A stretch of 64,000 nucleotides of DNA. Source: Megalobrama amblycephala (taxonomy: Eukaryota > Chordata > Actinopteri > Cypriniformes > Xenocyprididae). The stretch lies in contig NC_063049.1 of assembly GCF_018812025.1 (NCBI RefSeq), forward strand, positions 11,599,537 to 11,663,536. The letters are read 5' to 3'. This document shows, in pieces, positions 42,665-54,154 of this stretch. A program made the translations under genes and the position numbers. The stretch's first letter is position 1, and each line of letters starts with the position of its first letter. The notes under the pieces are model-generated. The model made no database searches, was not told the DNA's origin, and saw nothing but the letters and a program-made list of their open reading frames with translations.

Positions 42665-42905
42665 CCTTAATTGGTAACACTTTGGTATGGGGAACACATA
42701 TCCACTATTAATTTGCCTCAATAAACTCTTACTTTTTACTGCTTATTAATAGTAAGTAAGGCAGTTGTTGTAGCGTTTAAGTTTAGGTATGGGGTAGGAT
42801 TTGGGGATGTAGAATATGGTCATACAGAATAAGGCATTAATATGTGCCTTATAAGTACTAATAAACAGCCAATATGCAAGCTAATAAGCAACTAGCTATT
42901 TTTTA
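42665..42905. repeat. GGTAACACTTTGG-type repeat fragment
   Basis: Starts TTGGTAACACTTTGGTATGG, with an interior of AGTTTAGGTATGGGGTAGG and ATTAATATGTGCCTTATAAG. This is a recognisable cyprinid interspersed repeat related in style to those at 44040 and 63663. No coding capacity. Confidence 0.5.
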
Positions 42906-43512
42906 ACCAAACAAATGTGGCCTGCCTTGTTGTTTACTGTCCCGCTAGGTTTTAGAACCTCTTTTTTTTTTTTTTTTTCTTTTTTTTTTCAGTGTTTCAG
43001 AAGCTATTTGTATTATCTACATATGAGATGAATGAAATTAAGGATATAAAAAGCCAGAGAGAATCTAGTTTAATCCATCTGTTTGATTCATGCTTTCATT
43101 TGAGAGCGGATCTCAGTGTAAGAAATATTAACACAGTCTTTGATGACTCTATAAACGGGAACGGTCCACAACACACACCACAGATCATAAATTAATACTC
43201 ATAAAAATACCAAGCACACAGACAGATTAGAAATTAAAAGGCAGCTGCTAACACAATACTTAATTTTATTATGCAGAATGTGGATTAAGCAAGACAATAA
43301 TATCTCCACTAGCCAATCACTGGAGCCCACAGCATAGGCTCCTAGAATATTTAAATGTACTTACAGCTGATTTGTATCTCATATGACTGTGAGTAAATTC
43401 AGCTAATAAATATTTAGCAGAAGCATTTTAAACAGATAAATTATAGATTTAAATGTATATTAAATGAAAATGTAATTATTTTTCAGTCCCACTTAATAAT
43501 AAGTGTCCTTAA
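42906..43512. other. Gene-free stretch
   Basis: T run at 42961-42991. The part at 43200-43450 is complex AT-rich sequence. Nothing defined. Confidence 0.45.
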
Positions 43513-44034
43513 AGGATTAGTTCACTTTAAAATGAAAATTACCCCAAGCTCCGACGGGTTAACAAAGATCTTCTGAAGCGAAGTGATGTGTTTGTGTAAG
43601 AAAAATATCACTATTTAAGAAGTCATAAAATAAAATATCTAGCTTCTGCCAGATTGCCTTCCTTATTTAACTTATGAAGAAATTGTAAAACTCTTGCAGT
43701 TCAAAATGCTTATGCTACATCCTATTCAAATTACGAAAAAAGTGTTATTAACTAACACGTCAGTTATGCCAGTTACAAAAATGCATCGCTTCACTTCAGA
43801 AGGTCTTTATTAACCCCCCGGAGCCGTGTGGAGTACATTTATAATGGATAATGCACTTTCTTGAGCTTCATACTCATTGGTTCTGTTCACTGCCATTATA
43901 AAGTTTGGATCTGCCAGGATATTTATCAATAAAACTCCGACTGTTCATCAGAAAGAAGAAAGTCATATACACCTATGATGGCTTGAGGGTGAGTAAAGCT
44001 TGGGGTAATTTTCATTTTAAAGTGAACTAATCCT
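43513..44034. mobile_element. Non-autonomous element with AGGATTAGTTCAC ends
   Basis: Left end AGGATTAGTTCACTTTAAAA and a precise mirror at the right (about 40 bp, through CCCCAAGCT). TTAA stands at 43509-43512 and ATAA at the right flank. A second, inner pair of complementary words (CTTCTGAAGCGAAGTGATG and CATCGCTTCACTTCAGAAGG, about 43571 and 43782) makes the left half itself fold back. It is related in its ends to the element at 26183. Confidence 0.75.
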
Positions 44035-44035
44035 A

Positions 44036-44342
44036 TAACTCTGTGCTAACATAAAATTAATAATTTGATACAATGCACTTATTGTGTATACATGTTTTTA
44101 CATTGTGCTTATATATTAAAAATACCTGCATGTAATTACAGCTGTAATTAATTTCTGTAATTACACTGTTGTTGAGCCTTCTCTTACACATTAACCCACC
44201 CTTAAACCAAACCTATCCCGTATCCCACCTCAATAGCAATAAAAGTGTTTTGCAAAACAATACAAACAAAAAATAAAGTTTACTTATTTTTTGATTGTAA
44301 GTACATAGAAGTTAAGGACACCTAATGTAAAGTGTGACCTAT
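44036..44342 (-). repeat. ACTTTACATT repeat, inverted copy of 63663-64000
   Basis: Read on the minus strand it runs GTCACACTTTACATTAGG to CATTGTATCAAATTATTAAT and shares AATTAATTACAGCTGTAATT and ATGCAGGTATTTTTAA with the copy at the right edge of the window. Family name unknown to me. Confidence 0.7.
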
Positions 44343-44530
44343 TTTCCAATTAAGCCTTGCAGTGGGTTAGACAGCTCTGACAAAGTGACATACAAACTAC
44401 TACAAGTGACAATACTAGAAATATGATGTCACAACCACAAAACAACAAAATGCAACATAGTATAGTGACAATACTAATTTAGCATCTATTTAGTTTTAAA
44501 TACAAGTCTGCATTCAGAGAAACACACGCA

Positions 44531-44534
<4 letters not shown>

Positions 44535-44588
<54 letters not shown>
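44535..44588. repeat. (CA)n microsatellite
   Basis: About 25 uninterrupted CA units. Confidence 0.95.
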
Positions 44589-44589
<1 letters not shown>

Positions 44590-45647
44590 AATGATTTCTT
44601 TTTTTTTTTCTTCCTTTTTTTTATGTAAAGCTATTTTTAATTACAGACAAACCAAAATCCCAATCCTACACCTATCTCATTCTATAGTTACTAAACCTAA
44701 TTATATTATTACAGTCTTATTACACTCAATTTAGAACAAGATAATGTTGCCATGCTCAGCGCTTCATATTCAAAACATAATTTACAAAAGTGACAACCTG
44801 GCATACTGTGATATCCCCCCCACCCCCATTGTTTCTCTGTTTATGAACTCTCCATAAACTCTGTTACCCGCCATGTAAAGATTTTAGCAGAGTCTTCACA
44901 TTCTGACATCAAGGTTTTTTGTTGTTGAGTGGATTTGCTCTTTTGGCCTTATTTGAGTATAGTGTGTGTGTACTCTTCTGACACTTCCACCAGTGTGACA
45001 GTGATAAATGCTGAACATGGGACACATTAATGCAAGAGTCCCTGGTCAATGTCAGCCCTTCTTCACTGTGTCAACTTAAACCAACAGGATCACACTGCAG
45101 GAAATGGTAATAGACCCTATGGAGATGAGCCCCTACAGTGCTGCACCCCCCAACTACACCATTTTATTGAACAAATGCAAAATACCCATCCATCCATAGG
45201 GACATGAGTGAGAATTGAGTGTTTTTGCCTGTTCTTAAAAAGAAAAAAAAAAAAAAAAAAAAGGTTTGATGCAATTTTAATTTACGCCCAAATCATTTAA
45301 AGATCACTGCATACAGCTAGGTTGACTTGTTGAGCACTTTTTAAATGTGTGGAAACCTATGACATTCTCTAAACTTGGCTGGCAATGATTGACTAGATTC
45401 TCATTAGCTGTCAGATTTGTGCAATATTTCTATGTCATCTGAGAAAAAAAAAAAAAAAAAAAAACTATGGACATACATATGTTTTATAAATGCATTTTAT
45501 ATTTTGCATTAACCTTTTCAGTTTACAGCAGACAGCCAGTACCATATGCAAGTTTTAAGATCGTAGTTGATTATTTTTTATTTGTTTATTATGTTTCATT
45601 TTTACAGCACATTCAAGGTGCACACTGTATTGATATTCTTACATCTT
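44589..45647. other. Gene-free stretch
   Basis: AT-rich sequence with two A runs (45243-45262, 45444-45464). No gene or complete repeat recognised. Confidence 0.5.
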
Positions 45648-46588
45648 AAAGGTGCCATAAAGTCTTTTTAAAAGATGTAATATAAGTCTAAGGTGTCCAC
45701 TGAATGTGTCTGTGAAGTTTCAGCTCAAAATACCCCATAGATTTTTTTAATAAATTTTTTTAACTGCCTATTTTGGGGAATCATTAAATATGCACAGATT
45801 CAGGCCCCTTTAAATTCTCGTGCTACCCGCCCCCGGAGCTCGCGCTTGCCTTAAACAGCATAAACAAAGTTCACACAGCTAATATAACCCTCAAAATGGA
45901 TCTTTACAAAATGTTCATCATGCATCATGTCTAATCACGTAATTATGGTATTTATTTGGATGTTTACATTTGATTCTGAATGAGTTTGATAGTATGTTCC
46001 GTGGCTAAAGCTAACATTACACACTGTTGGAGATTTATAAAGAATGAAGTTGTGTTTATGAATTATACAGACTGCAAGTGTTTAAAAAATGAAAATAACG
46101 ACAGTCTTGTCTCTGTGAATACAGTAAGAAACGATGGTAACTTTAACCACATTTAACAGTACATTAGCAACATGCAAACGAAACATTTAGAAAGACAATT
46201 TACAAATATCACTAAAAATATCATGATATCATGGATCATGTCAGTTATTATTGCTCCATCTGCCATTTTTCGTTATTGTCCTTGCTTGCTTACCTAGTCT
46301 GATGATTCTGTGCACATCCAGATGTCCTGCCTTTGTGTAATGCCTTGAACATGAGCTGGCATATGCAAATATTGGGGGCGTACATATTAATGATCCCGAC
46401 TTTTACGTAACAGTCAGTGTTATGTTGAGATTCGCCTGTTCTTCGGAAGTCTTTTAAACAAATGGGATTTATATAAGAAGGAGGAAACAATGTTGTTTGA
46501 GATTCACTGTATGTCATTTCCATGTACTGAACTCTTGTTATTCAACTATGCCAAGGTAAATTCAATTTTTAATTTTAGGGCACCTTTA
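45648..46588. mobile_element. Non-autonomous element with AAAGGTGCC ends
   Basis: TTAAAGGTGCCATAAAGTC at the left (45646) is mirrored by TTTAGGGCACCTTTAAA at the right. I recognise the whole 940-bp sequence as a high-copy cyprinid repeat. It includes GAAGTTTCAGCTCAAAATACC (shared with 13490-14100), GGAGCTCGCGCTTGCC, and an ATATTTGCATATGCC-type stretch read from the other strand. No transposase. The near-TTAA flanks fit a TTAA-targeting superfamily, but this is not proven. Confidence 0.65.
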
Positions 46589-47115
46589 AATGTAATAATC
46601 TTACAATATTTTTTTCTTCTATTTTTTTTGTTGTTATGTTTTCTGAAAATTATTTTTTGTTTTCTCCTGCACTGAGCCAAAAATCTCCACTACATTAGCA
46701 CTTGCATACCCCAGACATTCATGTTTTATTCCTATCTATATTCTGAAGGTTTTTACAGAGGGTTTTGTACATATAATATTCAACTGATATATGTCATTCT
46801 ATTCCTGAAAAGTAGTTAATGCATTTTTTTTCTAGTTGTTGACAAGAATTCTGAACCTGGCTTTATCTACTGTTAAAATTTCTGTACTCGAAATGTATGC
46901 AAATTAGACAATGCCCTATTAGCATATTTAAACACAACATTTTAGAAAACTTAGTACAAAACAATTGTCTTAATGTGCTGAGATTAATCAGCTGGGGAAA
47001 GTATGGTTTTACTCTGTTCACCTGTAGAGCTGTCTTAATTCAGCTTGAACTGCTTAATGCAGATTCTGCACAAACTTGGCTTTGCAGATAACTTGCAGCC
47101 TTACTTTATAGCTCT
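46589..47115. other. Gene-free stretch
   Basis: AT-rich sequence, nothing recognised. Confidence 0.5.
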
Positions 47116-47258
47116 GGGGCCATATTCACAAAACATTTTACCTTACCACTAAGAGTTCTCCTAAATAGCAGTAAAAGTTCTTAGCTAAGAGTTTTCTCCT
47201 AAAACCTATTCACAAAGCTGCTGAGACTAAATTTTACTAAGGAATAGACTGAAGTCTT

Positions 47259-47891
47259 AAGGCCTGTTCACACCGGGACGAATATCGCGCGCGATTTTCG
47301 CCGACGTTTAACGCCTCCTGACTAAACAACGGGCGCCAATGTGAGTGTGCACACCGACGCGAAAAACGCGAGGCGTAAAAGCGTCATTTTTAAAAAAAAC
47401 GCCTCGGGTTTGTTTTTTTGGTTTGACGCGCCGCGTTAAAAACTGGCCGACCAATGAGATTGGTGCTTTTGTTCACGTGCCTGGAGCTGCTGAAGTTACA
47501 GTAAAACACGACTTGGTGGCGCTCAAGCACAAAACGGTCTTGCCGAGCACACAAGACGACGAAGAGAAAGTAAGTAGACGAGGAAGACCCCTACAAACTA
47601 TCCCTGCATCTCAAACAGCTACCTAGCTTCCTAGGTCGTGTATCAGTATACCATGTAAATGAATGTGGCCGACTCCCTGATCAGTGCCCTGACTAGTGAA
47701 GTAGAGAGCTGATTGAGATGCACACTATGGGTGCTCTGCCACAGATGTGTATTATTTCTGTATTTTTACTTTTATTTTTCTTTTACATTCAAGAAATATA
47801 GTTGAGAATGTCTGTTTCATAAATATGTTTATTTACACTACCGTTCACTTGCACTACTGTCATTGTGACATATTTGCACTACCGTTTCTGA

Positions 47892-47970
<79 letters not shown>

Positions 47971-48208
47971 AAATGTAGGCCTATGCCATTTTATATATGC
48001 ATTTTTTTTTATCTTCTTTAACTTTATTAATATCATATGTTTATTTGCACTACCGTTAAGCACAAGCGCCACATACTGTCAGGGAATGAATTTGCACTTT
48101 AACTCGGCGCATCGCCGGTGAAAATCGCTTGGGTGTGAACACAAAAAACGTCTCGAAAAACGCTGACGATAAACGCGTGCGATATTCGTCTCGGTGTGTA
48201 CGGGCCTT
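47259..48208. mobile_element. Nested element with GTTCACACCG...CGGTGTG ends
   Basis: AAGGCCTGTTCACACCGGGA at the left is mirrored by TCTCGGTGTGTACGGGCCTT at the right, both followed by ACGAATATCGC. The interior is CG-rich near the ends (CGCGCGCGATTTTCGCCGACG) and has a long (TA)n array (47897-47965). The word TTAAG stands on both sides of the insert. The excised host would read AGTCTTAAGCTAAGAG. Confidence 0.7.
47897..47965. repeat. (TA)n microsatellite
   Basis: Uninterrupted TA run of about 69 bp inside the nested element. Confidence 0.95.
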
Positions 48209-49154
48209 TAAGCTAAGAGTAAGGGCGGGGTTGACCTCGTTGCTATGGAGTATACACACAGTGATTGGCTGATGGGGAAGGATTCAGCGATTTAATCATA
48301 GAAATATTGTAGAATGAGGTGTCATGTTTCCATATTAAAATAAAAGTTTTAAAACACAAATATTGCCCTATTCAAATACAAGTTTTTAAATAAAATGTTA
48401 CCATATTCAAATAAAGGTTTTAAAATGTAGGCTAAGTGTCACTAATTAAACTAGTAATTGTCCTCTTGGATGTCTGCATTTCAAGAGAATGCAGAATTCA
48501 AGCGACAAATGATGTTTTATAAACAATTTTTGTAAGGAACGCATTCAAAAGGTCTTTCTAATCAGCTCGAGAGGAGGAATATGTACAGAAGAGAGCCGAC
48601 TCGCCTATAGTTTTCTGTATCCCTCTGCCACCCCGCTCCACTCTCGGCTGGGGATATTGGGATAACTTTGGGTTTTGGCTAAATTCCAAGCTCGGAGCCC
48701 TCGATCCCCTTGAACAGCACACCAAATACACTTAGCATATTATTATTATTATTATTATTATTTTGTTTTACTCTATTCAATCATTTGTAAATGTGAGGTC
48801 ATGAAAACCACTGCCAAAGGTAATCTGACAATTTTTATTTATTTGTTAAAGATTTAGGCCTATTTTTGGCGTCTCATCGTAGTTTCAAATCTATGAATCA
48901 ATGTATTACATTTATGAAGAAAAAGTTCAGCACCCAAGGCTCTATCGCTATTGCCTCAATGGTGTAGGCTACAGTGTCATTGGGTGGATTAGGACTGTTT
49001 GTGATTTTGTCTTAGTGATTTAGGAGTCCTCTTGACTACTCCTAGCGTTTCACAGATTAGATTAAAGATTAAAAGATTAAAATGCTTTGTGAAATACTAA
49101 TCTGCAATTTAGGAGCTACTTTTAGCCTTAAGATGTTTTGTGAATACGGCCCCA

Positions 49155-50029
49155 GCTGTTTTGCTTTTTAAAACCATAATTAAAGAAACAAGTATAATTA
49201 AAGTTCATTGTCTGCGATTAAAAGTTAGCCTACAGTGAATCAGGATTGATCATCTTGCATGCATTTATTTGCATACTAGATTTTTTACATACTAGATTAT
49301 TTATTTATTTATTTATTTTTTTTACAAATATAAGCATGATTTAATGTGTCAAATAGATATCAGAGGTCTCAAATGCCCTGAAAAACACTCTCAGAGTTGG
49401 ACATACAAATCTGAGGAGGTGCTAGTGCATGTTGTCTAGGGTCAAACCGTACATACCTCTTCCAAATGTCAAATGAGTCAGCTCATGTGTATTTGCATGG
49501 GGGCAAGCTCACCATATTTCCTGATATTAAAAGATCTTTACTGACGACTGATGACTGAGTTAAATAAGCGTTCCAATTGTTCAGATATATTTTTAATAGC
49601 CATATACAATAATTTATATATTTATTTTAGCCTATAAAATATACTTTATTTTCTTTCTCTCTCATTCTCTCTTTCTGCATTGAGCACAGCAAATGTATAT
49701 TATATTGGTTCTTTATTCCTTGGAAGTGGTTAATTTGTATTACGTTAATTAGTGCAATATTTGAACGTTTTTAAGACAGCTCTTAGAAAGCAGAACATAT
49801 TTTACTATATGAAATATTGACATTTAAAATCTAGCTGCATAACTTTATAGTGTTTAATATTGTGTCTTTGGTGCACGTGTATGTGTGTACATTGTAAAAA
49901 AATATGATTCATGTCTGTGGGATTCCACTGTGTGTCTCAAACATTTTGTCAAATACAAAGAGTGTTGTTGTTTTTACAGCGTACGCAACGATCAGACACT
50001 ATGTTAAATGGTGCATGGATTTATATTAG
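49155..50029. other. Gene-free stretch
   Basis: (ATTT)n-like tract at 49301-49322. Otherwise AT-rich sequence without recognisable features. Confidence 0.5.
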
Positions 50030-50613
50030 GGCTTTTCACACTTAAAGTGGTTAACCCAGGGTCATCCTATGTCTCATTCTTGCCCATCAGTTTTGCTTAT
50101 AAATTCCTGAATGTACCATCCAGGGGTGCGTTTCCCGAAAGCATCGTTAGCCAACTATGGTCGTAAGTCCCATTGAACTCTATTGGTAACAACGGAACTT
50201 GCGACCATAGTACGCTTTGGGAAACGCACCCCTGGTTGTCCTGAATAGACTTTTTGGACCATTTTCTCTTGACTCAAACTAATGCATTTTCCACAACTTT
50301 TTAGCATTCCCTCAAATGCTGAAATGAAATATAGCATGTGAACGTTTCTGTAACTACACAAAAAGTGCATGAATATTTAATGAAGTTATTCAATATTAAT
50401 GTTGCTAAACTACTGGCCATTGTGTTTCACCAACATTATATAACTGCATTGTTTCCTACTATATAGCTACCTTTAGTACTGCAGTGCGAGGCTAATTCAT
50501 AAGCCTGGGTTAAAAGTAGTAACCTCCTTTCAGAATTTCAAGTGAGAAATGTTGCTATATGCATGGTTAAATCAGGGTTTAAAAAGACAATAACCTAGGA
50601 CAGTGTGAAAAGC
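50030..50613. mobile_element. MITE with GGCTTTTCACACT ends
   Basis: GGCTTTTCACACTTAAAG at the left is mirrored by CAGTGTGAAAAGCC at the right. The words GGTTAACCCAGGGTC and CATGGTTAAATCAGGGTTT form a second inner complementary pair. It contains a complete smaller MITE at 50121-50234. Confidence 0.65.
50121..50234. mobile_element. 114-bp nested MITE with CAGGGGTGCGTTTCCC ends
   Basis: Exact 16-bp inverted ends (50121-50136, 50219-50234) enclose a near-palindromic middle (ACTATGGTCGTAAG and CTTGCGACCATAGT). I recognise it as a frequent cyprinid MITE. Nearly the whole element can fold as one hairpin. Confidence 0.85.
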
Positions 50614-50639
50614 CTGGTATAACTGGAGGCCTGGAATCC

Positions 50640-51735
50640 AGTGGCGAGACTAGAGCGACATCAGACAAAGGTGGAGCTGTAGGGACGAGGGAGCCTGGCC
50701 GAGCCAGTCGGATGACGGTGCATGGTGAAGACGAGGAAGCAGGGAGCCAAGGTGGAGCCGGTGGGTCAGAGGGCCGAGGTGGAGCTAGGGGATCATCACA
50801 CTGAGGCGGAGCGGATTACCGGGAGGCCCAAGGAGGATCCTAACCATTGCATGGTGCCACTGAAGGAGGTGCTGAGGGGCTAACAGAAGCCAGCAGAGGC
50901 GGGCTGAGGGACTGGCTGGTGCTGGCAGAGGAGGAGGTAGTGGGAGGCTGGGTGGAACTATCGGTGATGCAGGAAACTTGGAGCTTGGCAGGAAAAACCC
51001 CCAAAATCCCCACTAGGACGGCCATGGGTGCCGGCTCTCGCACCTGGTCAGACACGTCAACTGGCTCGGGTTCCAGAGTGAAGATGGCCTCAGTATTAAA
51101 TACATACACAGTATTAAATACGCTGTCTTCATGACAGACTTGGTCTCCCAGTCTGCATTGGGCTCAGGTTCATGGTCTGTGTTGGCCGTGGCTGAAGTCT
51201 GACTGGGTCTGGAGTGAGGCTGGCAGGGTCTTCTTCTGCTGGGCAGATGGTGAAAGCAGAGTCATTTTGCCTCCTCTCCAAGCGGAGGGCAGGGAAAATA
51301 TGCAGAGCGAGTGGTGAGGATAGTGGGTGAGGCATGCCACTAAAAAGTCCCTTGTGTGGTCCTCAAGGGAGCGCTCTCCTTGCTCCAACAAAAGGAGGTG
51401 CACAGCAGATAAATCCATAATTTTATGGCCTAATCTAATTTTGGTCTAGTGTTCTGTCATGGTTAAGCTGCAGTAATCCAAGAGAGCATGCAGGAAGACA
51501 ATTAAACTGACTTTTAATAAACACATAGGGAAACAAAGCACTACACGCTATAACACAACGTTAACACTACACCAGGAACTGAGGAAAACCAAGGGCGTAA
51601 ACACAAAAGGGAAGTTAATCAACAGAACAGGGAACAGGTGTGAACTAATTAGAAACCATGGAAACTAACTAGTGGTGGAAAAATGAGAACAAAGGAAACA
51701 AGTACTAGAACTAAACCAAACCAAACCAAAACACT
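50640..51735 (-). pseudogene. Retrotransposon 5' part: LTR-like leader and gag remnant
   Basis: Minus-strand remnant. Reading from about 51735, an LTR-like stretch with TTTATTAAAAGTC (a possible AATAAA-type region on the coding strand near 51512) is followed at 51418 by ATG and MDLSAVHLLLLEQGERSLEDHTRDFL. That has the form of the conserved gag segment (L-x(2)-GE/NRS-L-E-D/E-x(2)-DFL) of a fish LTR-retrotransposon family. Codons continue through VACLTHYPHHSLCIF, then another frame reads FTICPAEEDPASL. The rest to 50640 is Pro/Ser-rich low-complexity sequence with GGTGGAGC repeats. There is no protease or RT. The family assignment is from memory of the gag motif and is tentative. Confidence 0.55.
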
Positions 51736-51850
51736 ATGGCCTGGTTTCACAAACAGGGCTTAGATTAAGCCAGGATTAGTTCGATTGGGTTATTTAATTA
51801 GCTTTTATAAACATGCCTTTGGGAAGAAAAAAAACATTACTGGTGTGCAT

Positions 51851-54154
51851 TGTAGCGAATTAACTCAAATGGGAAATATTAATAATTATTCATAACTCAA
51901 TATGATTTATTAATTATGATTAATTATGAATATGTAAATCTGTTAATCAGATTAACTGGATATAGCTACATTAATCTTAATATTTCAATCAATTAAACTG
52001 TTGCCCAGGGAACACTCAGTGTTGATTGTTTAATAATTCTAAGAAATGTTCATTTCCAGGTCATGGAAAAATAACATTCTTATTGTACCTGCTACTTAAA
52101 GCATGGATTCAGGATCTAAATCACTTAAGAGGCAATTTATTAGCAGACGGAGTCAGAACCAAACATGTATTGTGCACAATCTTTATTAACTAACTCACAA
52201 ACACATAACTAAACTAACAAACACATAACATACAACAAAGGTCACACACATACATACTGTAGGTAAGAATGAGTAATGATAGGGTTGAACCGGAAGAGGT
52301 ACTGTTACTAGAGCTATAGGAAAAAGTCAAAGACAATCTGGAAAGGAATCATCAGTTTCTTCAGCAATGGCAAAGGTAAGTCTTACAAATTAATACTAAA
52401 TCGCTGTTTAGTGTTAAAATGTATGATACTTGCAAGATGCTTTTAGGCTGAGGAGCATCAGATCGGCAGGTTGAGAAGAGATCTTGAGGATTTCGTCTGA
52501 AGTTGTTGCCAGTCTTTTCTATGTTGGATGTTGAGCACATGGCTAGTTTGTAGGCCGAGGCCTACAGGCCTTGCAGGCCTGGCCTAGAGAGGCCGGCCGC
52601 AAGGAGATCCGTTCGGTCGTCCAGAAGCAAGGAAAAGAGAGGGAGTGGCATTGTTCTCTAGCTTTTAACCTCTGGTCAAAGTCCAACCTCTTAAAGTTGA
52701 TGTAGCCAATGAAGGTGTTGTATTTACGGGCGTCAACACACCTCCTGTCAGGGCTTTTACGACCAAGAAAGATTAACAAGCTGAGTTCTTGAATAAGAGC
52801 TATTAAAGATTCTTGTAATACTGATGTGTTGCACAGGTATGGACAAAACATAAATTACCAAATAGGAATCGAAAGTTGGAGTCCATAGATACCAAACATG
52901 CTACCCATGTGATTCCAGTTAACTATAAATTGCAGCTCTGGAATATTAATACCAAACTGGTTCAAAAGAGAAAATGAATACATAGAATAAAGCCCATAAA
53001 AGAAAAGTCATGAGATGGGAAACTTGGATACATGTTTATACATTTCCCAAGTGGTTATATAGAGAATACATAGGATTAACCCTTTAACACGTATGATCAC
53101 ACCGGTGTGATCAGTCTTGGCTGGCCCCAGGAGCGTACGATCACACCGGTGTGATTAGAACATTCGGTGCATTACGTGATCAACTGCCAAATTCAAATGT
53201 GCGTGCGCGCTTTAACTGGCGCTAAACCAGAGACGGACGTGCGCAGCACTTTTCATATATCACATATATGCAGTGTTTTCAACCAAATAATGTTCATTTC
53301 AGGTTTCAGACATTTAAATACACATGAGTACTAACAAAACAATATATTTAGAGTTTGTAAAATACACAATGATGTCTATAGAAGCGGAAATAACAACCCT
53401 TTCCATTATAACTTGACAACACGTTTAATTCATATCAGATACACATTGTGAAAGTAACTTAAAAGCTTACTCTATTCTTCCCCAGTTCACCGGCACACTT
53501 ACTTTCACGTATTTCGGGAGAAGTGGATAAATTCACGGGTTGTAAATCCAACAGATCCGATTCTCTGCGCGGTGCAAACTAACATGGCGGCGCCCATCGC
53601 TCATATGGCTCAACTAACGCGATCGTTATAAAGCTGTTTAAACAGCAAAACACATCCACTTGCACATATTTGGCATTCGGAATATTAGATATTTCATGCT
53701 ATAGTTAACAAATTTGTGAATATTTTGAATAAAAAAGGAAAAATTAAATGAAAGCAGATCATCATTCATACAGTGCTGCAGTGTGTCACGTAACAAGCAA
53801 TGACGCGTCACCATGGAAACCATAAAGTGATACGTTCTAAATAACGGTCGCCTTAAAAAACTCACACTGGGGGGTCAGCCAGAATATTTGAAACTTACGT
53901 GCGAAAGGGTTAAAGGAGTTTATTTGTCCTTCTCAGAAAGAATGAGTCACTAGTCTCTACAACATTCTTTCTGATCATAAAAGAACCATGTATCTGTAAC
54001 AGGACACCTAGTTCTGCATGTGTGTTTTAGCTACATTTGGGATGCTGGTTGCAGTTTTAGGGGGATGGGTTCACAGAACTTTGATAGAGTGAGTTTATGG
54101 GTAATTTCTTAAATATAATGAATAATTGTGTGCCTGATTGGTCCAGACGCTACA
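51851..54154. mobile_element. Solo-LTR-like insertion, TGTAGCG...CGCTACA, GCAT duplication
   Basis: Starts TGTAGCGAATTAACTC and ends CCAGACGCTACA, flanked by GCAT (51847-51850, 54155-54158). The TG...CA ends and the 4-bp duplication fit an LTR. Without the piggyBac insert the LTR is about 1.47 kb. No gag, pol or env sequence lies inside, so this is probably a solo LTR. Orientation is uncertain. TTTATT words near 52135 and 52187 would be polyadenylation signals if the LTR reads right to left. Confidence 0.7.
53080..53909. mobile_element. piggyBac-type non-autonomous element, TTAA duplication
   Basis: CCCTTTAACACGTA at the left and the complement of CCCTTTCGCACGTAAG at the right are flanked by TTAA (53076-53079, 53910-53913). 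CCC-starting ends directly abutting TTAA are the piggyBac hallmark. The 830-bp element lacks a transposase. Next to the left end lie two copies of ATCACACCGGTGTGAT (53096-53111, 53140-53155). It sits inside the LTR-like insertion and is therefore younger. Confidence 0.8.

Larger units (their letters stand above)
47117..49154. mobile_element. Inverted-repeat element with GGGGCC(A/G)TATTCAC ends, with nested element
   Basis: CTGGGGCCATATTCACAAAA at the left is mirrored by TTTTGTGAATACGGCCCCAG at the right. The interior includes TCTCCTAAAACC and CTTTAGGAGC-type words typical of this cyprinid repeat. A second element (47259-48208) is inserted in its left third. No transposase recognised. A hAT affiliation is possible but unproven. 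Confidence 0.65.

Noticed and set aside
53577..53610. AACATGGCGGCGCCCATC as a start-codon context of a host gene
   Set aside because: It lies inside the piggyBac-type element, and the frame after ATG closes quickly. Probably part of the transposon's promoter or 5' leader.
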